A stretch of DNA of 36,081 bases from a virus. A program made the position numbers and the translations under genes. The stretch lies in the IMG/VR virus record IMGVR_UViG_3300043446_000316, positions 1-36,081 of that record, one strand, 5' to 3'. Every line of letters begins with the position of its first letter. Position 1 is the first letter of the stretch. The notes below the pieces were generated by a model. It was not told the DNA's origin and did no database searches. It was given only the letters and a program-made list of their open reading frames with translations. This document shows positions 8,777 to 14,285 of this stretch, piece after piece.

Positions 8777-9562
8777 ATGCCAAAGAACAAAGTTAGCGAA
8801 TGGTCAGCCACAGCGTCGAATAATACCGATATTGGTGGTATTAACATCGCAGAAGGTTGCGCCCCGTCTGGTATTAATAACGCTATCCGTGAGCTTATGG
8901 CTCAGGTTAAGGATATGCAGACAGGCTCAGACTCTGATGGTCTAGTCGTTGGTGGTGCATTTACATGCTCTGGTGCTGCTACTTTCTCAAGCACTGTGGC
9001 TCTTGGATCAACCGCTACGGCGACTACTCAGTCAGCAGGGGATAACTCTACTAAAGTTGCTACTACGGCTTACGTTGAGACTGCTGTAGGTGGTTCTACA
9101 AAACTTGCTGATCCCGGCTCTAACGGCATTGTTGTCAGGACTGCATCTGCTACGACTACGGCTAGGACGATTACTGCTGGCACTGGTATTTCTGTATCTA
9201 ACGGCACTGGTGTATCAGGAAACCCGACGATTACCAATACTGGCGTGACATCTGTAGATGGCTCTACAGGTGCTGTAACGCTGGATATTGGGGCTAAAAT
9301 AGCTGCTCTATCTTATGGGGCTGTTGGAACTTATGTCTTTGGATATATAGCAACAAGTTCTGTATCTGCTGATAGCACTTATTCAGGATCATCTATTTAT
9401 CCTGCTGGTGGTCATTCAACTGCTGCAATTAGTGCTGGTGGTGGAGTTACAGCATATTATTCTCGTGGCTCTAATTCTCTTTCTGGAACATGGCGAGCAA
9501 TGGGTGAGAGTGCAAACTCAAGCAATCCATATAAATTAACTCTTTTCTTACGGATTAGCTAA
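8777..9562 (+). CDS. tail fibre / tail-spike type protein
   Basis: A 261-residue Ser/Thr/Gly/Ala-rich protein. The N-terminus (NKVSEWSATASNNTDIGGIN, then EGCAPSGINNAIRELMAQ) and the element DNSTKVATTAYVETAV (about residues 88-103) are typical of phage fibre proteins. The TAITAGTGISVSNGTGVSGNP-like beta-repeat region follows, then a C-terminal tip with GTWRAMGES and KLTLFLRIS. It ends with a one-base overlap to the next gene. It follows the ejection genes and precedes the lysis block, so it is probably another host-contact protein. Confidence 0.75.
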   Translation: MPKNKVSEWSATASNNTDIGGINIAEGCAPSGINNAIRELMAQVKDMQTGSDSDGLVVGGAFTCSGAATFSSTVALGSTATATTQSAGDNSTKVATTAYVETAVGGSTKLADPGSNGIVVRTASATTTARTITAGTGISVSNGTGVSGNPTITNTGVTSVDGSTGAVTLDIGAKIAALSYGAVGTYVFGYIATSSVSADSTYSGSSIYPAGGHSTAAISAGGGVTAYYSRGSNSLSGTWRAMGESANSSNPYKLTLFLRIS

Positions 9563-9909
9563 TGCGTTGGGCAAACTCTGATCACACTAGCATAGACATG
9601 ACTGTGACAATTAATGGTCAGAAGATGCCATTTACTGCTAGAGCAGATGATCCTGAAGAATACGGTAGAGAACTATTTAATCGCGCCATTAATGGTGAAT
9701 TTGGGGAAATAGAGGAGTATCAAGTGCATAACGTACAACTCACAGACGAACAGATCGAAAAGATAGCGGAGAAGGCCGCAGAGGTTGCTTTTCGTAAAAT
9801 TTATGAGCAAGTAGGTAAGTCAGTCATTCATAAGATTTACTGGCTTGTTGGCGCTGGCGTTATCGCTTTGATGTATTGGTTAGCAGGAAACGGGAATCTG
9901 AAAAATTGA
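9562..9909 (+). CDS. small membrane-anchored protein at start of lysis cassette
   Basis: A 115-residue protein with one C-terminal transmembrane helix (YWLVGAGVIALMYWLAGNG, about residues 93-111). An amphipathic helix precedes it (LTDEQIEKIAEKAAEVAFRK), and the N-terminal region is soluble and acidic. A long soluble N-terminus with a terminal anchor is seen in several phage lysis-associated proteins, including some holin-like and antiholin-like ones. Its stop overlaps the putative next start (ATTGA). It could assist or time lysis, but one helix alone cannot prove a holin. Confidence 0.6.
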   Translation: MRWANSDHTSIDMTVTINGQKMPFTARADDPEEYGRELFNRAINGEFGEIEEYQVHNVQLTDEQIEKIAEKAAEVAFRKIYEQVGKSVIHKIYWLVGAGVIALMYWLAGNGNLKN

Positions 9910-10609
9910 CCCAATTACTATTGCTGCTGCGTTTAAAGCCGCCACGACTGCCATAGACCTGTGCAAGCGTGGCGTTGCTTTATATAAAGAAATAAAGAAC
10001 ACAGCCGGTGATGTACATGATGTATTAGCTGACTTAAAGAAACAATTTAATAAGATAGTTGATCCAACACCAGAGCAGAAGAAACAATATAACGAAGAAG
10101 TTAAACGGGTACAGGAAGTTGCAAAGACTCATCCTCAAGATGCTTTGAATAGTATCTGGGATCATCTAGGGACGTTTATAGATGAGTATGACAGGCTTTG
10201 TAAGGCGTTTATCGAGGAAGAAGCTAACGCTAAGAAAGTCTATAAAGGTGATGAGTCTTTAGCTAGACGAGCATTGCGTAGGATACAAATTAGGACGCAG
10301 TTGGATGCCATGCTTGCTGAAGTGCGCGAAATGATGATTTACAACACTCCACCGGAATTATCAGACGTATACACACGGTGGGAGAAGATGTATCAAGTAA
10401 TTGTTGTTGAGCAAAACGAAGCCTTAGCAGAAGAATTAAGAAAGAATCAAATAATCCAATGGCGACGAGACAGAGCAATTCAAAGGGCAAAGGCTCTAGC
10501 AACATGGATTGGAGCAATCCTGTTCGTCCTAGCGTGGATGTGGGGCGTAATAATTCTAATAAGGACGAGTCAGACGTATCAATTGTTATCGTTATATGTC
10601 TTGCAATAA
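9905..10609 (+). CDS. membrane-anchored lysis-region protein with apparent ATT start
   Basis: The frame is open from just after a TGA at 9899-9901, but contains no ATG until 10145. Coding character is continuous from 9905. Read from ATT the product begins (M)DPITIAAAFKAATTAIDLC, an opening that fits phage proteins starting MDPLTIA or MDPITIA. ATT also overlaps the previous TGA in the way ATGA overlaps do. I therefore propose a rare ATT start (or a one-base error) and a 234-residue product, rather than 154 residues from 10145. The protein has a long charged helical body (EEEANAKKVYKGDESLARRA) and one C-terminal membrane helix (WIGAILFVLAWMWGVIILI). Function unknown; it lies in the lysis cassette. 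Confidence 0.6.
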   Translation: MDPITIAAAFKAATTAIDLCKRGVALYKEIKNTAGDVHDVLADLKKQFNKIVDPTPEQKKQYNEEVKRVQEVAKTHPQDALNSIWDHLGTFIDEYDRLCKAFIEEEANAKKVYKGDESLARRALRRIQIRTQLDAMLAEVREMMIYNTPPELSDVYTRWEKMYQVIVVEQNEALAEELRKNQIIQWRRDRAIQRAKALATWIGAILFVLAWMWGVIILIRTSQTYQLLSLYVLQ

Positions 10610-10743
10610 TGGCGCTGACGTTCGTTCTGGCAATTCCTTTATTGGGGATGGCTTATTTAGATATGCACAATGCAACGGTTATTGCAGTAGAAGAAATAAA
10701 GAAAATGCGTGAACTTAGGGCAAGAATTTTACAAGGTGAATAA
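10459..10743 (+). CDS. small membrane protein overlapping the upstream gene by 151 bases
   Basis: A 94-residue protein in a different frame from the gene it overlaps; its unique part is the C-terminal half. It has one membrane helix (IVIVICLAIMALTFVLAIPLLGMAYLDM, about residues 42-69) followed by a charged cytoplasmic-type tail (EEIKKMRELRARILQGE). An internal ATG at 10504 (MDWSNPVRP) would give 79 residues and is an equally good start. Neither has a strong ribosome site. Its stop abuts the endolysin start (TAATG). Position and topology suggest a lysis accessory or holin-type protein. Confidence 0.6.
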   Translation: MATRQSNSKGKGSSNMDWSNPVRPSVDVGRNNSNKDESDVSIVIVICLAIMALTFVLAIPLLGMAYLDMHNATVIAVEEIKKMRELRARILQGE

Positions 10744-11378
10744 TGCTTACTTTGAAACAATTTAAAGAATTTGCGCCACATACGAAGTACGCAGAAAACT
10801 GGCATGACGCTTTATTTGGCAAGCAGACAGAACTAGGTGGTCATTCTCTCTTAGAAGATTACGATATTAATACGCCTAAGAGACTCGCTTACTTCATGGC
10901 TCAGTGTCACCATGAATCAGGTGGATTTGTCTTTGTCTCAGAGAATCTTAACTATAAGGCAAGTGGTCTGGTTAAGGTCTTTCCTAAATACTTTGATGAG
11001 AGTACCGCTAGGGCTTACGAGAAGCAGCCTCAGAAGATCGCAAACAGGGTTTACGCTAATCGTATGGGGAATGGCGATGAAGCGTCTGGAGAAGGTTTTA
11101 AGTACGCTGGAAAAGGTATCATTCAGTTAACAGGCAAAGACAATTACACTCGATTTGCTCAGAGTTTAGAGATCAGTGTTGAGGATGCTGCTGAGTATAT
11201 GAAAACATTTGAAGGTGCTGCTCAGAGTGCGTGTTGGTTTTGGGAAACAAATAACCTGAATAAGTTTGCTGATGCTGGCGACTTAAAGACGATGACGAGG
11301 GTAATCAATGGTGGATATAAAGGCATGGAAGATCGTGAGCTTCAGTTTGCTCGTATTTCTAAGCTGCTTGGGATGTGA
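10743..11378 (+). CDS. endolysin, glycoside hydrolase family 19 (chitinase-like)
   Basis: A 211-residue enzyme covering one GH19 catalytic domain, the usual length for single-domain phage GH19 lysins. The signature AYFMAQCHHESGGF contains the probable catalytic Glu58, and Glu67 (VSENLNY) is the likely second acid. YAGKGIIQLTGKDNY (about residues 121-135) is the conserved substrate-cleft segment, and MTRVINGGYKGMEDR closes the domain. GH19 lysins cut the glycan strands of peptidoglycan. There is no signal peptide, so it needs a holin to reach the wall. Its last 71 bases overlap the lipoprotein gene in another frame. Confidence 0.9.
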   Translation: MLTLKQFKEFAPHTKYAENWHDALFGKQTELGGHSLLEDYDINTPKRLAYFMAQCHHESGGFVFVSENLNYKASGLVKVFPKYFDESTARAYEKQPQKIANRVYANRMGNGDEASGEGFKYAGKGIIQLTGKDNYTRFAQSLEISVEDAAEYMKTFEGAAQSACWFWETNNLNKFADAGDLKTMTRVINGGYKGMEDRELQFARISKLLGM

Positions 11379-11562
11379 GAGATTTAGGTATCCATGCCAA
11401 GACCCTGATAATTGGGAAAAGAAAGAGTGTAAGAGGCCGTATTGTTCTGCAACAGGTACTTGCCCAGATCAATTGACGAAACCAGAGGATTTGAATGAAC
11501 CCGTTAAAGTTGATAAGCCAGTTTCTTGCAATGACGCAGGAACAGCACGATGCAGTCATTAA
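11308..11562 (+). CDS. cysteine-rich lipoprotein, second outer-membrane lysis component candidate
   Basis: An 84-residue protein starting inside the endolysin gene, with GAGG about six bases upstream of its ATG. The N-terminus is a type II signal peptide: Lys5/Lys8, hydrophobic core IVSFSLLVFL, then Cys20 and Cys23 (LSCLGC), one of which would be lipidated. The mature part is Cys-rich: RYPCQDPDNWEKKECKRP, then YCSATGTCP, eight cysteines in the whole protein. This motif is familiar to me from small lipoproteins in phage lysis blocks. It may act like an o-spanin or block superinfection. It is separate from the canonical Rz1 candidate further on. Confidence 0.7.
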   Translation: MVDIKAWKIVSFSLLVFLSCLGCERFRYPCQDPDNWEKKECKRPYCSATGTCPDQLTKPEDLNEPVKVDKPVSCNDAGTARCSH

Positions 11563-11938
11563 GTTTTGCATTGCTTTAACTTTCTGCTGCACTGTTGTCA
11601 TTATGGTAGGTGTGAGTCTGTATTCGGTTGTTTTTGTAACGCAACCTATGAATGGTATGGCTCCTGCGGATAAGCAGTTTTTCCTAATCTTGTCGGATAT
11701 GTCAAAGTACATATTGGGAAGTTTGGCGACCCTCCTCGCCGTCAAGGGCAAGGACGCATTGCCACAGTTCGTGCCTCCGAACCTATCAACTAAAGAAGAA
11801 CGCGAGGATAAGCCCATACAGACCGTTACAAGGCGTGTAGAGCCACGTTTAGACCCTGTAAATACTGCTGCTCCTGTAGCGCAAGGATATGGCGGTAAAC
11901 CTGCTCCTATCGAACCACCTCACCCGGAGATTGAATAA
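11495..11938 (+). CDS. holin candidate with two membrane helices
   Basis: A 147-residue protein overlapping the lipoprotein gene by 68 bases. It has two predicted membrane helices (VIKFCIALTFCCTVVIMVGV with SLYSVVF, about residues 21-48; FFLILSDMSKYILGSLATLL, about 62-82) and a long Pro-rich charged C-terminal tail (KEEREDKPIQTVTRRVEPR, then APIEPPHPEIE). Two helices with a cytoplasmic tail match class II holins in topology, and the gene lies directly beside the endolysin. Holins form the inner-membrane lesion that releases the lysin. The tail is longer than usual for a class II holin. Confidence 0.65.
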   Translation: MNPLKLISQFLAMTQEQHDAVIKFCIALTFCCTVVIMVGVSLYSVVFVTQPMNGMAPADKQFFLILSDMSKYILGSLATLLAVKGKDALPQFVPPNLSTKEEREDKPIQTVTRRVEPRLDPVNTAAPVAQGYGGKPAPIEPPHPEIE

Positions 11939-12105
11939 TGAAGAAACTTATTGCACTTATAGCACTAATTCCAGCACTGGCATTTGCTGGTGGTGAGGTT
12001 AAAGAGGTTTGTTCTAAGGAAGTTAAAAAAGGCAAAGAAGTAGAGGTCTGTAAGAAGATCAAGGTTCATAAGAAGCTGGACGGAACTAAAGTACCTCCGA
12101 AATGA
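11938..12105 (+). CDS. small secreted lysine-rich protein with two cysteines
   Basis: A 55-residue ORF beginning at the overlap with the previous stop (TAATG) and ending in ATGA shared with the Rz gene. A clear signal peptide (MKKLIALIALIPALAFAGG, cleavage expected after about residue 17) precedes a Lys-rich mature peptide of about 38 residues with two cysteines (EVCSKEVKKGKEVEVCKK), which could form one disulphide in the periplasm. It sits in the lysis cassette between holin and Rz, so it may help destabilise the envelope. Function unknown. Confidence 0.65.
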   Translation: MKKLIALIALIPALAFAGGEVKEVCSKEVKKGKEVEVCKKIKVHKKLDGTKVPPK

Positions 12106-12557
12106 ATCCCTACTTCATAGCTGGCTCTGTGGTGGCTGTGGTCTTAGCCTACGGTGTAGGTCATTGGCAAGGTGACGATGCTGGTCAGGCTAAGGTTCAG
12201 TCTCAATGGGATAAAGAGAAGGCTAAACAAATGGCTGAGTATGCTGCTGCTCAGGATGCTGCTAGAGCTAAGGAACAGTCATTACAGGCCAATGCTGACA
12301 AGCTTAGAGAGGATAAAAACCGTGAACTGGCGAAACTATCTGATACTAACCGTACCCTTCTTAACAGCTTGCGCAACCGTCCCTCCTCCTCCGAAGCCGG
12401 TTCCCTGTCCAGTACCGCCAGTTCTGGACAAGGTGGTTGTTCCGGAAAAAACCTTTACCGAGAGAGCGCAGAAGATATTGTCAAACTAGCTACTGATGCT
12501 GATGAGTTGAGGATTGCTTTGAAGCAGTGCTATGCTCAGTATGATTCTTTGAGATAG
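12102..12557 (+). CDS. Rz: Rz-like i-spanin
   Basis: A 151-residue protein with an N-terminal signal-anchor helix (YFIAGSVVAVVLAYGVGHW, about residues 4-22), then a periplasmic coiled coil rich in Ala/Gln/Lys/Glu (QSQWDKEKAKQMAEYAAAQ to about residue 90). A Cys-containing C-terminal region follows (GQGGCSGKNLYRESAEDIV and LRIALKQCYAQYDSL). This is the arrangement of inner-membrane spanins, which span the periplasm and bind an outer-membrane lipoprotein to fuse the two membranes at lysis. It overlaps the upstream small gene by ATGA. The Rz1 gene lies wholly inside it in another frame. Confidence 0.85.
   Translation: MNPYFIAGSVVAVVLAYGVGHWQGDDAGQAKVQSQWDKEKAKQMAEYAAAQDAARAKEQSLQANADKLREDKNRELAKLSDTNRTLLNSLRNRPSSSEAGSLSSTASSGQGGCSGKNLYRESAEDIVKLATDADELRIALKQCYAQYDSLR
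12322..12489 (+). CDS. Rz1: Rz1-like o-spanin lipoprotein, nested inside Rz
   Basis: A 55-residue frame inside Rz with a GTG start preceded by an AGAGAGG ribosome site. The product begins MNWRNYLILTVPFLTAC, a type II signal peptide with lipobox L-T-A-C at Cys17. It is followed by the proline-rich linker typical of Rz1 (ATVPPPPKPVPCPVPPVLD) and a short helical end (EKTFTERAQKILSN). The frame is open further upstream, to an ATG at 12172, but that extension lacks signal-peptide character. A nested o-spanin is the lambda arrangement. Paired with Rz it should carry out the final outer-membrane step of lysis. Confidence 0.85.
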   Translation: MNWRNYLILTVPFLTACATVPPPPKPVPCPVPPVLDKVVVPEKTFTERAQKILSN

Positions 12558-12648
12558 GTTTCTTAAAGAACAAGTCATGTAGATAGCGGCTATTCTGTTT
12601 GACTTTCTCTAGGCGTTCTTTTCTAGCTTTATTTTGTTGCCAAGTCAT
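12490..12648 (-). CDS. putative small basic protein at end of leftward operon
   Basis: A 52-residue leftward frame with AAAGGA six or seven bases upstream of its ATG. It starts 14 bases after the stop of the next leftward gene. Its 3' end lies inside Rz on the other strand. The product is basic and helical at first (MTWQQNKARKERLEKVKQNS), followed by a Ser/Thr/His/Gln-rich tail that may simply reflect antisense reading of Rz. Spacing and ribosome site argue for it; the low-complexity tail argues against it. Confidence 0.4.
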   Translation of the reverse strand: MTWQQNKARKERLEKVKQNSRYLHDLFFKKPISKNHTEHSTASKQSSTHQHQ

Positions 12649-12662
12649 TTTTTTCCTTTAAA

Positions 12663-12860
12663 TTATTGCCATATCCTCATAGCGGCTTCTGCATATTCCA
12701 TTGCGCTTCTAGCAGCTTGCTCATGGCTCATTGGCTTACATTGAGCTATCACTCCTGCCAAAGACACAGCATAAAGAACTAACTTAACGTCAGTATTAGA
12801 TTTAATCGGTTCTTGAGTTTCCCACTTAGGATCGTCTGGATTCTTACGCGGCCTAGCCAT
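12663..12860 (-). CDS. small phage protein, unknown function
   Basis: A 65-residue protein. The N-terminus is basic and Pro-rich (MARPRKNPDDPKWETQEP) and the C-terminal half is a helical segment (MSHEQAARSAMEYAEAAMRI). Its start overlaps the end of the MazG-like gene by eight bases, so the two are probably translated together. The repeated basic/Pro N-terminus recalls nucleic-acid-contacting tails, but I do not recognise a domain. Confidence 0.65.
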   Translation of the reverse strand: MARPRKNPDDPKWETQEPIKSNTDVKLVLYAVSLAGVIAQCKPMSHEQAARSAMEYAEAAMRIWQ

Positions 12861-13164
12861 TTGTTTCTTTCACGAAAATTCCATCTTTTCCAAGATAACC
12901 CTTACGATCCTTAATCTCTTGATAAGCAGACTCTAAGCACTGAGTTAGGTCAAGGTCTTCAATAGCAGCAACATTAATAAGACATACAAGAACGTCGCCA
13001 AGTCCATCGATAATTCCGTCTTTGTCTCTGCTGGCAATTGCTTCACGAAGTTCGTCCATTTCTTCATAAGCCTTCCTCAATTGAGCTTCACTCGTTGAGT
13101 TCTGGATAATCCCTCTAGCCTCAGACCAGCGGATTACGTCCATTTCAGTCATATTCCAACTCAT
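12853..13164 (-). CDS. MazG-like nucleoside triphosphate pyrophosphohydrolase
   Basis: A 103-residue protein of the all-alpha NTP pyrophosphohydrolase (MazG/dUTPase-2) superfamily. It keeps the metal-binding pattern: acidic residues of the first helix (AYEEMDELREA, Glu34, Glu35, Glu38) and of the second (GIIDGLGDVLVCLINVA, Asp53, Asp57). Enzymes of this family hydrolyse nucleoside triphosphates to monophosphates plus pyrophosphate. In phages they may clean the nucleotide pool or lower the alarmone ppGpp. It lies in the leftward early block and overlaps both neighbours by a few bases. Confidence 0.75.
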   Translation of the reverse strand: MSWNMTEMDVIRWSEARGIIQNSTSEAQLRKAYEEMDELREAIASRDKDGIIDGLGDVLVCLINVAAIEDLDLTQCLESAYQEIKDRKGYLGKDGIFVKETNG

Positions 13165-13346
13165 TTCTTTAATTCCCTTCTTAGCTTACGAACTTCTGCG
13201 ATTAAGTGTTTCTGGTATATGTGCATCTTATGAACGTGCCTAGCAATCTCTGGCATCTTTCCATCTTCTAAGATTTTGACTATCAGCGGAGTGTCATCAA
13301 ACATTTCATGCCGACGGACAATATCTAGCTCCTTTGGCGTTTTCAT
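13161..13346 (-). CDS. small charged helical protein, unknown function
   Basis: A 61-residue protein, acidic in the N-terminal half and very basic at the end (EVRKLRRELKK). It has several histidines (ARHVHKMHIYQKH). Its start overlaps the stop of the upstream gene by four bases, and its own stop overlaps the MazG-like gene start in the same way. No domain is recognised. Confidence 0.6.
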   Translation of the reverse strand: MKTPKELDIVRRHEMFDDTPLIVKILEDGKMPEIARHVHKMHIYQKHLIAEVRKLRRELKK

Positions 13347-13546
13347 TTACATATTCTCCTCTTAGCGTCTTTCATATTAGTCTGCATTAACCATGACGCA
13401 CATTGACCATCTGTAGGATTAACCATATTTGACTTTCTGCCATCCTGATATCCTCTCCAATAGGCTGACTGAACCTTATTTACAAACAGTTCACCGCCAG
13501 CCCAAAAGATCGCCAGAATGCAGACGACATACCAGATAACCTTCAC
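13343..13546 (-). CDS. small signal-anchored protein with two C-terminal cysteines
   Basis: A 67-residue protein with an N-terminal hydrophobic segment (VIWYVVCILAIFWAGGELF, residues 3-21), either an uncleaved anchor or a signal peptide. The exported part contains YWRGYQDGRK and a pair of cysteines (QCASWLMQTNMKDAKRRIC) at the end that could bridge. Small anchored proteins in phage early regions often act on the host envelope, for example in superinfection exclusion; that is only a guess here. Four-base overlaps on both sides place it in the leftward operon. Confidence 0.6.
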   Translation of the reverse strand: MKVIWYVVCILAIFWAGGELFVNKVQSAYWRGYQDGRKSNMVNPTDGQCASWLMQTNMKDAKRRICK

Positions 13547-13731
13547 AGCAGAGCCTTAATATCTGCCACTGGCATACCAAAGGTTTCATGAATCTTCAGG
13601 ATAATCTCTGCTGATACATTAGACTTTCCATTACGGATACGGCTAACGATAGGTGGAGCAATTTCCAATGCCTTAGCAATAGCTGCATCATTCTTCAGAT
13701 CGTATTTTTCTTTAAGTACGTCAAGTATCAC
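13543..13731 (-). CDS. XRE/Cro-type helix-turn-helix regulator
   Basis: A 62-residue protein that is essentially one Cro/C1-type HTH domain: NDAAIAKALEIAPPIVSRIRNGKSNVSAE (about residues 14-42) carries the AIAKAL first helix and the PPIVSRIRNG recognition helix. It starts at GTG with GGAGAA a few bases upstream. A Cro-sized protein with no C-terminal dimerisation or protease domain is expected to act as a simple DNA-binding switch. A putative intrinsic terminator lies directly in front of its ribosome site, so its expression may be set by attenuation. A near-palindrome at 13820-13833 is a possible operator. Confidence 0.8.
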   Translation of the reverse strand: MILDVLKEKYDLKNDAAIAKALEIAPPIVSRIRNGKSNVSAEIILKIHETFGMPVADIKALL

Positions 13732-13744
13732 TTTCTTCTCCTAT

Positions 13745-13766
13745 AAAAATCCCCGTCTTTCCGAGG
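13745..13766 (-). terminator. intrinsic terminator or attenuator ahead of the XRE gene
   Basis: On the leftward strand CCTCG-GAAAGA-CGGGG (13751-13766; five base pairs, including one T-G) is followed at once by A and five T residues. It sits only a few bases before the ribosome site of the XRE gene, after the cysteine-rich peptide gene. It could end that peptide's transcript or work as an attenuator. Confidence 0.5.
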
Positions 13767-13884
13767 TGTCATTACCGTCTTTCTCGAAAGCAGTGGTGCG
13801 TTTCTGCCCTCCGGTAACTGGTGGGTACTCACCTAACAAGATCACAGACCAATGTTAATCAAAGCGTCAGGCTTTCCCCGTAGA
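13767..13884 (-). ncRNA. structured leader candidate between micropeptide and XRE genes
   Basis: This 118-base stretch holds no convincing gene. On the leftward strand TTACCG (from 13817-13812) can pair with CGGTAA (from 13777-13772). Inside that helix, GCAG/CTGC and CTTT/AAAG hairpins are possible, giving a three-way junction just before the terminator. A near-palindrome (GGTGGGTACTCACC, 13820-13833) lies upstream. This could be an attenuator leader or a small RNA. It rests on inspected pairings only. Confidence 0.35.
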
Positions 13885-14031
13885 TCAATAGCAGCTTGTA
13901 TTACAACTAGCGCCGTAACAGCAGGTCGTACATGTAACGCATCGACCAGCATCACAATATGTATGATAAGTACAAGCCGCATAAGCCATTGTTGAAGCGG
14001 CTGCTAACCAGAGAGCTACTAGATATTTCAT
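13885..14031 (-). CDS. exported micropeptide with eight cysteines
   Basis: A 48-residue ORF with a perfect AGGAGG site six bases before its ATG. Residues 1-18 form a signal peptide (MKYLVALWLAAASTMAYA). The predicted mature peptide of about 30 residues carries eight cysteines at 20, 26, 31, 34, 37, 38, 43 and 47, including a vicinal CC, with almost no hydrophobic core (CDAGRCVTCTTCC). It resembles disulphide-rich toxins or defensins in pattern, or a small metal-binding peptide. A lipid anchor at Cys20 (YAAC) is a weaker alternative. It lies between the SSB-like gene and the XRE gene. I know of no named phage family for it; function unknown. Confidence 0.7.
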   Translation of the reverse strand: MKYLVALWLAAASTMAYAACTYHTYCDAGRCVTCTTCCYGASCNTSCY

Positions 14032-14039
14032 ATTGCCTC

Positions 14040-14285
14040 CTAGAAAGGGATATCGTCGTTAGGTTGTTCTTCAACCTTCGGTTTAGCGTGAGGATTCTCT
14101 TTAGCTTTAGGCTTAATAGACAGGCTAAAGAACTTCTTACCGTCTTTCTTAGACTCTTTAACCCATCCAGATAGCCAGTAATCTTTACCACTTACGTTAA
14201 TGCTCCCAGAGTAGTCAGGATGCTTTTCTTCCTGTTTATTTTCGTTACGGTATAAGGCTCCGCGATTTGAATTATCGTATTCCAT
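14040..14285 (-). CDS. small OB-fold/SSB-like protein with acidic C-terminal tip
   Basis: An 81-residue protein. The central strands SGSINVSGKDYWLSGWVKES and KKFFSLSIKPK look like a minimal OB-type beta barrel. The C-terminus ends DDIPF, matching the acidic tip of bacterial SSB through which partner proteins are recruited. Proteins of this kind (NRGALYRNE-type N-terminus) often accompany phage annealing proteins. It directly follows the ERF gene with a one-base overlap, so it probably binds single-stranded DNA or interacts with host SSB partners during recombination. Confidence 0.65.
   Translation of the reverse strand: MEYDNSNRGALYRNENKQEEKHPDYSGSINVSGKDYWLSGWVKESKKDGKKFFSLSIKPKAKENPHAKPKVEEQPNDDIPF

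Noticed and set aside
11359-11817. A leftward frame across lipoprotein and holin genes
   Set aside because: It is antisense to two well supported genes with no leader or ribosome site, and it runs against the lysis operon.
12172-12321. Longer Rz1 frame beginning at an upstream ATG
   Set aside because: The added 50 residues lack a signal peptide and look like a shadow of Rz. The GTG at 12322 gives a proper lipoprotein signal and has a ribosome site.
12549-12662. Bidirectional terminator between converging lysis and early operons
   Set aside because: Only a short AT palindrome (TTCTTAAAGAA) is present, with no GC stem or T run, and a small leftward gene fits the region better.
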